Assembly: GCA_013812005.1 (NCBI GenBank)
Contig: JACCUE010000078.1
Span: forward strand, 1 to 5,262
Direction of reading: 5' to 3'
Length of the DNA stretch: 5,262 nt
DNA from: Thermoleophilaceae bacterium
GTDB lineage: Bacteria; Actinomycetota; Thermoleophilia; Solirubrobacterales; Thermoleophilaceae
A program made the translations under genes and the position numbers. Below the pieces are notes generated by a model. That model was not told where the DNA came from. It did no database searches and saw nothing but the letters and a program-made list of their open reading frames with translations. Each line of letters starts with the position of its first letter. Position 1 is the stretch's first letter. Shown in pieces: positions 1 to 5,262 of this stretch.

Positions 1-1142
1 AGCACCTGGTCGCCCACGAGGTGGCCATGCTGATCGTTGATCGGCTTGAAGTCGTCCAGATCGAGCAGCAGGCAGCAGAGCGCGCCCCCTGTCCGGCGAA
101 CACGCGCTATCTCCTCGATCAGGCGCACCTGCAAGGCGCCGTGGTTGAGCAGGCCCGTAAGGGAGTCGGTCCTCGCCTGGACCTGCACATGGTCGAAGGC
201 CTCGGCGTTGCTGCAGGCGACCGCGGCGAGATCGGCCATCGCCTCGAGGGTGCCCATGTCCTCGTCTGAGATCGCGCGCATCGAATGAAAGCCCACCGAC
301 AGCGCGCCCTTGAGCTCTCCGCTCCAGCGCACCGGCACGGCTACCGCCGTCTCGACAGCGCTCAGTGCGGCGCTGGACGGAATCCGCACCTCCTCCTTGT
401 AGGCGTTGGTGATCACCGGCCGGCCGGATACCAGCACCTGCCCGGCCACGCCCTCTCCCGCCCGCATCACCGTTCCGTGCCAGCTGCCTTCGATTCCATC
501 GGCGGCCACGGCCACTCCTCCGGACTCGGCGTCCCCGAGGTACACGCCGGCTACGTCTCCGGCGAGGGAAAGGTTGGCCTCCCGGCAGAGGGTGTCGAGC
601 ACCGAGGTGAGATCGAGACGGGCGTTGAGCGTGCGGGCCGCCCGGGCCAGCGCCGTCTGCTGCTCGGCGCGGGCGCTGAGACGGGTGCTCATCTCGAGCA
701 CGGCGAGGGCGGCGGACGCCTGATTGGCCAGGGTGTAGACGAGCTGGACCTCCTCGTCGTCGAACGTGCGCGGAGTCTCGGAGATGAGGCCAACCACGGC
801 ACGCACGTCGCCACCGCAGCCCACCGGCACGAACAGGGCGCTGCTGACGTCGAAGCGCTCGGTGAGGCGCCGATCCATCGCCGAGGAGTGCCTGGCGTCC
901 GGCTCGTTGAAGGGCTCGCCCGTGTCCATCACGAGCCTGACGGCGGACATCTCCTCGAAGTGGTGCATGTACTCCGGTCCCGGCTCAGGCACTCCGCCCT
1001 CACCCATCCGGTAGCCGTTGCCCCGGCCCACACTGTGGTCCTGGGACACACGGGTCACGTGAACCTGGTCCACCCCGAAGACCGTGAACAGCTCCGTGGC
1101 CAGGGCGCAGTAGATGACGGGGGACTCCGCCGCTTCGAGCAC
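1..1142 (-). CDS. Putative diguanylate cyclase, GAF–GAF–GGDEF (C-terminus beyond window)
   Basis: A cytoplasmic signalling protein predicted to make cyclic di-GMP from two GTP under control of its sensor domains. Counting from the GTG at 1142, 380 codons are seen. A first GAF-like domain spans about residues 1–150 and a second about 165–318 (it has the GEGVAGQVL and GRPVITNA segments typical of GAF). A short helical linker follows, then the start of a GGDEF domain: DSLTGLLN at 326–333 and the metal-binding LDLDDFKPIND segment at 360–370 (Asp361 is the usual metal ligand), then GHLVGD at 373–378. The GG[D/E]EF active-site loop lies off the left edge, so catalytic competence cannot be judged; a degenerate GGDEF or an added EAL domain is possible. 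No signal peptide or membrane segment is seen, so the sensor is probably cytosolic. The start is doubtful: the frame is open up to a TGA at 1302–1304, but GTG 1142 is the first ATG/GTG/TTG in it and has only a weak upstream purine match. The gene lies downstream of ctaG on the same strand. Confidence 0.85.
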   Translation of the reverse strand, partial: MLEAAESPVIYCALATELFTVFGVDQVHVTRVSQDHSVGRGNGYRMGEGGVPEPGPEYMHHFEEMSAVRLVMDTGEPFNEPDARHSSAMDRRLTERFDVSSALFVPVGCGGDVRAVVGLISETPRTFDDEEVQLVYTLANQASAALAVLEMSTRLSARAEQQTALARAARTLNARLDLTSVLDTLCREANLSLAGDVAGVYLGDAESGGVAVAADGIEGSWHGTVMRAGEGVAGQVLVSGRPVITNAYKEEVRIPSSAALSAVETAVAVPVRWSGELKGALSVGFHSMRAISDEDMGTLEAMADLAAVACSNAEAFDHVQVQARTDSLTGLLNHGALQVRLIEEIARVRRTGGALCCLLLDLDDFKPINDQHGHLVGDQV

Positions 1143-1317
1143 GGCGAACGACAGCCGCCGGACTGCGGCCAGCGCTTCGACGGTGGAGACCGTTTTGGAT
1201 TGCGTTTGAATGGGAGGCCGGGGGGGTTGAAAGGGAGGGCGGCGCCCCCCTCTGGGCTTGGGTTCCTCGAAAGGGGCTGTCCGGGTGGTATCGGCGCGCG
1301 ATCAGAACGCTTGAGGC
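1143..1317. other. Start-free, homopolymer-rich gap between ctaG and the GAF–GGDEF gene
   Basis: This 175-base stretch reads open in the GAF frame from 1301 downward, but on the minus strand it contains no ATG, GTG or TTG in any frame. The encoded residues are low complexity (rich in Pro, Arg, Gly and Gln) and unlike the folded GAF sequence that begins near 1200. It contains a C7 run (minus strand, 1220–1226), a G6 run (1245–1250) and a GC hairpin. It could be a 5' untranslated region, an inserted palindromic repeat, or the true N-terminal coding part displaced by one base. Confidence 0.5.
1229..1251 (-). terminator. Possible intrinsic terminator after ctaG
   Basis: On the minus strand GGGGGGC (1250–1244), loop GCC (1243–1241) and GCCCTCC (1240–1234) form a stem of seven pairs with one G·U wobble, then another C and TTTC. 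The wobble is tolerated only in minus-strand RNA (the plus-strand equivalent would be an A·C mismatch), which fits a terminator for ctaG, whose stop is about 67 bases upstream. The U tract is short, so efficiency is doubtful. It would lie inside coding sequence if the GAF–GGDEF gene really starts at 1321. Confidence 0.35.
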
Positions 1318-2199
1318 TCACGCGGAGGTCGGTCGTGGCGGCGGGGGAGCATCCTCGAGGCGCTCCCTGCGCGACTCGTCGGCCTCCGACTGCGTGAGCA
1401 TCGCCGCGAAGAGGACCACGAGGGCGATCACGAAGGTGAACGACTGCTCGACCATCATGATCGCGCCCCCCGCGTTCTGGTCGCTCACGGGGCTGAGGCC
1501 CCAGATCCGTGGCACCTCGGCGTAGTGCTCGTAGAGCAGATCGTTCGACCAGGTGAGGTACAGGCCGAGTGCCGCCAGGCCGAACTTGGCCGCCCCGATG
1601 TAGGCCACGGTCGCGAGCCCGGAGAGCCTCCGGCGCATCGGCACCGGCGAGATCAGCGGCCACCAGACGGCCAGGCCGGCGGTGAAGAAGGATGCGTGCT
1701 CGACCAGGTGGATCACGGGGTTGCGCAGGGCGGCGTCGTACATGGCGGGCACGTGCCACAGGTACATCAGCCCGATCCACAACGCGATTCCCGTCCACGG
1801 GCTGGCCAGCCGACCGAGCGCGCGCTCGACGCCCATCAGCCTCCGCGTGACCGGGCGCATGATCAGCCGCGAGAGCGACAGCAGCAGCAGTGCCGGCGCG
1901 ATGTCGCCGAGCAAGACGTGCTGAAGCATGTGGGCGGAGAAGAGGTAGTCCTCGCCGAGGCCGTCGAGCGGCGTGACCAGGGCTCCCACCAGCGCGGCCA
2001 CGCCGGCGGCGAAGGCCGCGGCCTGGGCTGCACCCGCCCCGCGCACCCGGCCGTCGCGCCCGCGTCCCTCGCTACGTGCGCGGCGGAAGCGGCGCACGTA
2101 GATCGCCACGAGCACCGAGATCGGAGCGAGCGGGAGAAGGTCCCAGTGGATCTGGGGATCGGCCGCGAGCAGCACCGTCACCGGATCGTCACCGAACAC
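1318..2199 (-). CDS. ctaG: Cytochrome c oxidase assembly protein, caa3-type CtaG family
   Basis: An integral membrane protein of the caa3_CtaG family, linked to assembly (probably copper-centre maturation) of aa3/caa3 cytochrome c oxidase. It is 293 residues from the GTG at 2199. About seven hydrophobic segments are visible, near residues 18–36, 58–76, 92–112, 133–152, 168–186, 193–216 and 247–268. Conserved histidines typical of the family occur at His90 and His94 (FSAHMLQHVLLG), His149 (YLWHVPAMYD) and His164/His168 (IHLVEHASFF), with the SPVSDQNAGG segment near 236–245 matching the DQ-containing loop of relatives. The tail is charged and proline-rich. GTG 2199 is chosen because a GACAAT -10-like box ends seven bases before it, which would give a leaderless message; GTG 2181, preceded by GGTGA at seven bases, is an equally possible start that removes six residues. 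The open frame runs further upstream to about 2646, but that part overlaps comF and does not look like CtaG. Divergent from comF. Confidence 0.9.
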   Translation of the reverse strand: MFGDDPVTVLLAADPQIHWDLLPLAPISVLVAIYVRRFRRARSEGRGRDGRVRGAGAAQAAAFAAGVAALVGALVTPLDGLGEDYLFSAHMLQHVLLGDIAPALLLLSLSRLIMRPVTRRLMGVERALGRLASPWTGIALWIGLMYLWHVPAMYDAALRNPVIHLVEHASFFTAGLAVWWPLISPVPMRRRLSGLATVAYIGAAKFGLAALGLYLTWSNDLLYEHYAEVPRIWGLSPVSDQNAGGAIMMVEQSFTFVIALVVLFAAMLTQSEADESRRERLEDAPPPPRPTSA

Positions 2200-2206
2200 G
2201 GTCTCG

Positions 2207-2234
2207 ATTGTCGCAGCGGATGCCCTCCGGTCAC
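2207..2234 (-). promoter_or_regulatory. Possible ctaG promoter
   Basis: On the minus strand GTGACC (2234–2229) and GACAAT (2212–2207) are separated by 16 bases and resemble -35 and -10 boxes. Transcription would begin close to the GTG at 2199, giving a leaderless message. The boxes match consensus only in part, and the element sits in the roughly 37 bp gap shared with divergent comF. Confidence 0.35.
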
Positions 2235-2236
2235 AG

Positions 2237-2902
2237 GTGGCCCGCGAACCTCGGCCCGTGGCCGCCACCCTCGGGCATCTGCTCTCCCTTCTCGCTCCGC
2301 CGTTGTGCTGGTCGTGCGGGGCGCCGGCCCGCCCCCGCGACCCGCTGTGCAGAGGTTGCCGAGCAGGTCTGCGCCGGCTCGGGCCGGAGCCGATGGTGCT
2401 TGCCGGCGTCGAGGCTTGGGCGCCGCTGGCATACGAGGGCGGCGCGCGAGCGCTGGTGCGTGGCCTCAAGTACCGCAACGCCGTCGCGCTGGCGGGCCCG
2501 ATGGCCGCGCAGATGGCCGCCAACGCGCCACCCGGGCTCTTCCGCGCCGCTGACACCCTCGTGCCGGTGCCGCTGCACCCGGCTCGGATGCGCCACCGCG
2601 GCTTCAACCAGGCGGAGCGCCTGGCCAGTGAGCTGGCCGTCCGCACCGGCCTCGCGACGTGCGATTGCCTTCAGCGCCGCGGCCCCGCAACCCGCCAGGT
2701 CGGGCGCGACCGCGACGAGCGCCTGGAGGGGCCCGTCGGCGCCGTGTCGTTGCGCGCCGGGCGCCCGGTGCCGGGCCGCGTCGTGCTGGTCGACGACGTG
2801 GCCACAACGGGTGCGACCCTCGCCGCCTGTGCGGCCGCCCTGGGCGGCGCGGGCACCCGCCGCCTGGTGGCCGTCGCGTTCGCGCGCACCCTCGGAAGGT
2901 GA
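2237..2902 (+). CDS. comF: ComF family phosphoribosyltransferase-like protein
   Basis: A 221-residue ComF/GntX family protein, the usual length. Order of parts: an N-terminal zinc-ribbon-like Cys set (CWSC at 24–27 and CRGC at 38–41), a central LKY motif at 78–80, the family block VPVPLHPARMRHRGFNQAE near 109–127, and a PRPP-binding loop VLVDDVATTG at 183–192. ComF is needed for DNA uptake in naturally competent bacteria; in most others, including actinobacteria, the role is unsettled and may be a purine-salvage-like or DNA-repair-linked PRTase. No other competence gene is in the window, so competence should not be assumed. Two GTG starts are possible, 2237 and 2258; neither has a clear Shine–Dalgarno. 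The later one gives MAATLGHLL, closer to the usual short hydrophobic ComF N-terminus. It is divergent from ctaG and 84 bases upstream of hpf, in the common actinobacterial order comF–hpf–secA. Confidence 0.92.
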   Translation: MAREPRPVAATLGHLLSLLAPPLCWSCGAPARPRDPLCRGCRAGLRRLGPEPMVLAGVEAWAPLAYEGGARALVRGLKYRNAVALAGPMAAQMAANAPPGLFRAADTLVPVPLHPARMRHRGFNQAERLASELAVRTGLATCDCLQRRGPATRQVGRDRDERLEGPVGAVSLRAGRPVPGRVVLVDDVATTGATLAACAAALGGAGTRRLVAVAFARTLGR

Positions 2903-2918
2903 TCTGGGAGCTCCGGCC

Positions 2919-2947
2919 TTGGCAGTCGCCGCTCGTGGGTCTACCAT
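2919..2947 (+). promoter_or_regulatory. Probable sigma70-type promoter for hpf
   Basis: TTGGCA (2919–2924) and TACCAT (2942–2947) are separated by exactly 17 bases, close to the housekeeping sigma consensus. Transcription should start near 2954, giving a 5' leader of about 33 bases that carries the hpf Shine–Dalgarno. This lets hpf be expressed apart from comF. Confidence 0.65.
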
Positions 2948-2975
2948 GAGGCGAGGCAGGAAAATCGCGACACCC

Positions 2976-2981
2976 GAGGAG
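2976..2981 (+). promoter_or_regulatory. Ribosome binding site of hpf
   Basis: GAGGAG lies five bases before the ATG at 2987. It is the clearest Shine–Dalgarno in the window and fixes the hpf start; the other genes here lack one of this quality. Confidence 0.8.
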
Positions 2982-2986
2982 ATCGC

Positions 2987-3322
2987 ATGCGCATCAGCGT
3001 GAAGGGCCGCAACGTTCCGGTCAGCGACGAGCTAAGGGAGAGGGTGGACAGGAAGTTCGCCAAGATCGCCAGGCAGGTGTCCTCGCTCGCGGATATGGAG
3101 GTCGAGCTGATCGAAGAGCGCAACCCTTCGATACGCAAGTCCCAGGTGGCCGAGGTCACCCTCCACCTCAAGGGCGTGACGCTACGAGCCCGGGAGGCGT
3201 CCGAGGATATGGCCCACTCGGTCAACCTGGTCGCCGAGGACGTGGCCCGGCAGGTCAAGCGCCACCGCGACAAGCGCCGCAAGCGTCGTGAAGCCCACCA
3301 CGCCTCCCCCCGCACCGCCTGA
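2987..3322 (+). CDS. hpf: Ribosome hibernation-promoting factor, short form (HPF/RaiA)
   Basis: A cytoplasmic ribosome-binding protein of the S30AE/HPF family that occupies the mRNA and tRNA channel of the 30S subunit when growth slows. The 111 residues cover one full S30AE beta-alpha-beta domain: strand MRISVKGRNV, the helix around 13–30, strands near 37–44 (MEVELIEE) and 54–70 (VAEVTLHLKGVTLRARE), then the helix at 71–95 ending in a strongly basic KRHRDKRRKRR (91–101). It stops about ten residues later. Many actinobacterial HPFs are long forms, with a linker and a C-terminal dimerisation domain of about 55–60 residues; that domain is absent here, and nothing like it is seen in the 153 bases downstream. 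A short form would be expected to act as a monomer rather than to drive direct 100S dimer formation. Start fixed by GAGGAG; own promoter at 2919–2947. secA follows on the same strand. Confidence 0.9.
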   Translation: MRISVKGRNVPVSDELRERVDRKFAKIARQVSSLADMEVELIEERNPSIRKSQVAEVTLHLKGVTLRAREASEDMAHSVNLVAEDVARQVKRHRDKRRKRREAHHASPRTA

Positions 3323-3359
3323 CGGCTGCAAAGCGGCGCCTGGCGGGGTCATCGGTCGC

Positions 3360-3378
3360 TCGCGTGCAGAGCACGCGA
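3360..3378 (+). terminator. GC-rich hairpin downstream of hpf, terminator-like
   Basis: TCGCGTGC (3360–3367) and GCACGCGA (3371–3378) are perfect inverted repeats around a three-base loop, 37 bases after the hpf stop. The stem is very stable but is followed by CGCTCCC and not by a T run. It may end hpf transcription in the U-poor manner often proposed for high-GC genomes, or protect the 3' end. Confidence 0.45.
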
Positions 3379-3423
3379 CGCTCCCTGCTTCCCCCGCCAT
3401 GCTTGCTTTTCGCACGTCAGGGT

Positions 3424-3446
3424 GCTACGCGCGGGCTGTGCGTAGC
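3424..3446. repeat. Perfect spaced inverted repeat upstream of secA
   Basis: GCTACGC (3424–3430) and GCGTAGC (3440–3446) are exact reverse complements separated by nine bases, ending 29 bases before the secA ATG. The spacing suits a dimeric repressor or activator site; as RNA it would make a seven-pair stem with a nine-base loop. Its right arm covers the expected -35 region of the proposed secA promoter. Confidence 0.5.
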
Positions 3447-3462
3447 TCGGCCCATCCGTTGC

Positions 3463-3468
3463 TAGTCT
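3463..3468 (+). promoter_or_regulatory. Possible secA -10 box giving a leaderless transcript
   Basis: TAGTCT fits the TANNNT form of a -10 hexamer and lies seven bases before the ATG at 3476, so transcription could begin at or next to the start codon. No Shine–Dalgarno is visible before secA, which agrees with a leaderless start. No good -35 is seen 17 bases upstream, so this remains tentative. Confidence 0.35.
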
Positions 3469-3475
3469 CGATGGG

Positions 3476-5262
<1,787 letters not shown>

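Larger units (their letters stand above)
3323..3475. other. Intergenic region between hpf and secA
   Basis: These 153 bases hold no credible gene. They contain the hairpin at 3360–3378, the spaced inverted repeat at 3424–3446 and a tentative -10 box at 3463–3468. A TTGCTT at 3403–3408 with TACGCG 17 bases on (3426–3431) is another weak promoter candidate, whose -10 would fall inside the inverted repeat. No remnant of a C-terminal HPF domain is seen. Confidence 0.6.

Noticed and set aside
285..1397. Long plus-strand open frame (370 codons) opposite the GAF–GGDEF gene
   Set aside because: It is the antisense shadow of a clear GAF–GAF–GGDEF frame; the translation is rich in Arg, Gly and His with no domain-like motifs, as expected in high-GC DNA.
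1525..2553. Plus-strand open frame (342 codons) opposite ctaG
   Set aside because: Antisense shadow of a membrane protein with clear transmembrane segments and conserved histidines; its composition is Gln/Arg/His-rich and not protein-like.
2200..2646. Upstream extension of the ctaG frame
   Set aside because: It would overlap most of comF antisense, is Arg/Ser/Ala-rich and has no similarity to CtaG N-termini; GTG 2199 or 2181 is far more sensible.
2231..2947. Minus-strand open frame opposite comF
   Set aside because: The plus strand carries unmistakable ComF motifs (Cys set and PRPP loop); this frame has none.
2946..3002. Eighteen-codon frame starting at ATG 2946 and overlapping the hpf start, as a possible upstream regulatory ORF
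   Set aside because: Its ATG falls within the probable -10 box of the hpf promoter (2942–2947), so it would not be on the hpf message, and it has no Shine–Dalgarno.

Overview
The window is GC-rich (my rough estimate is two thirds or more G+C) with dense coding on both strands. The run comF – short hpf/raiA – secA, together with a caa3-type CtaG oxidase assembly protein and a GAF–GAF–GGDEF signalling protein, fits a high-GC actinobacterium. Details of the SecA sequence (DEVDN in place of the usual DEVDS, GRGVD in place of GRGTD) look to me like Thermoleophilia/Solirubrobacterales. That placement rests on memory of family sequences, not on a search.

Layout. Bases 1–1142 (minus) hold the N-terminal two thirds of a putative diguanylate cyclase, cut by the left edge inside its GGDEF domain. 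Bases 1143–1317 are a start-codon-free, homopolymer-rich gap containing a terminator-like hairpin. Bases 1318–2199 (minus) encode CtaG, a polytopic membrane protein for cytochrome oxidase assembly. A gap of about 37 bp separates it from the divergent plus-strand genes: comF (2237–2902, ComF-type phosphoribosyltransferase), hpf/raiA (2987–3322, ribosome hibernation factor) with a good sigma70-type promoter and Shine–Dalgarno, and secA (3476 to the right edge, 595 residues seen). The 153 bp before secA contain two perfect inverted repeats and a possible promoter for a leaderless transcript.

How the genes relate. The plus-strand genes are housekeeping: nucleotide salvage or competence-like PRTase, ribosome protection in stasis, and Sec protein export. 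Each seems able to be transcribed separately, because promoter-like or hairpin elements separate them. The minus-strand pair joins respiratory chain assembly with a c-di-GMP type sensor; a functional link between the two is not evident.

The most unusual point is the 5' end of the GAF–GGDEF gene. The region before it has no ATG, GTG or TTG in any minus-strand frame until a GTG that overlaps the ctaG stop codon (GTGA). That GTG frame meets the GAF frame exactly by a -1 step at a run of seven C read as C_CCC_CCC. This may be an assembly error, slippage, or a real frameshift site. Otherwise the window looks like ordinary core genome; I see no phage, insertion sequence, CRISPR array, tRNA or rRNA.
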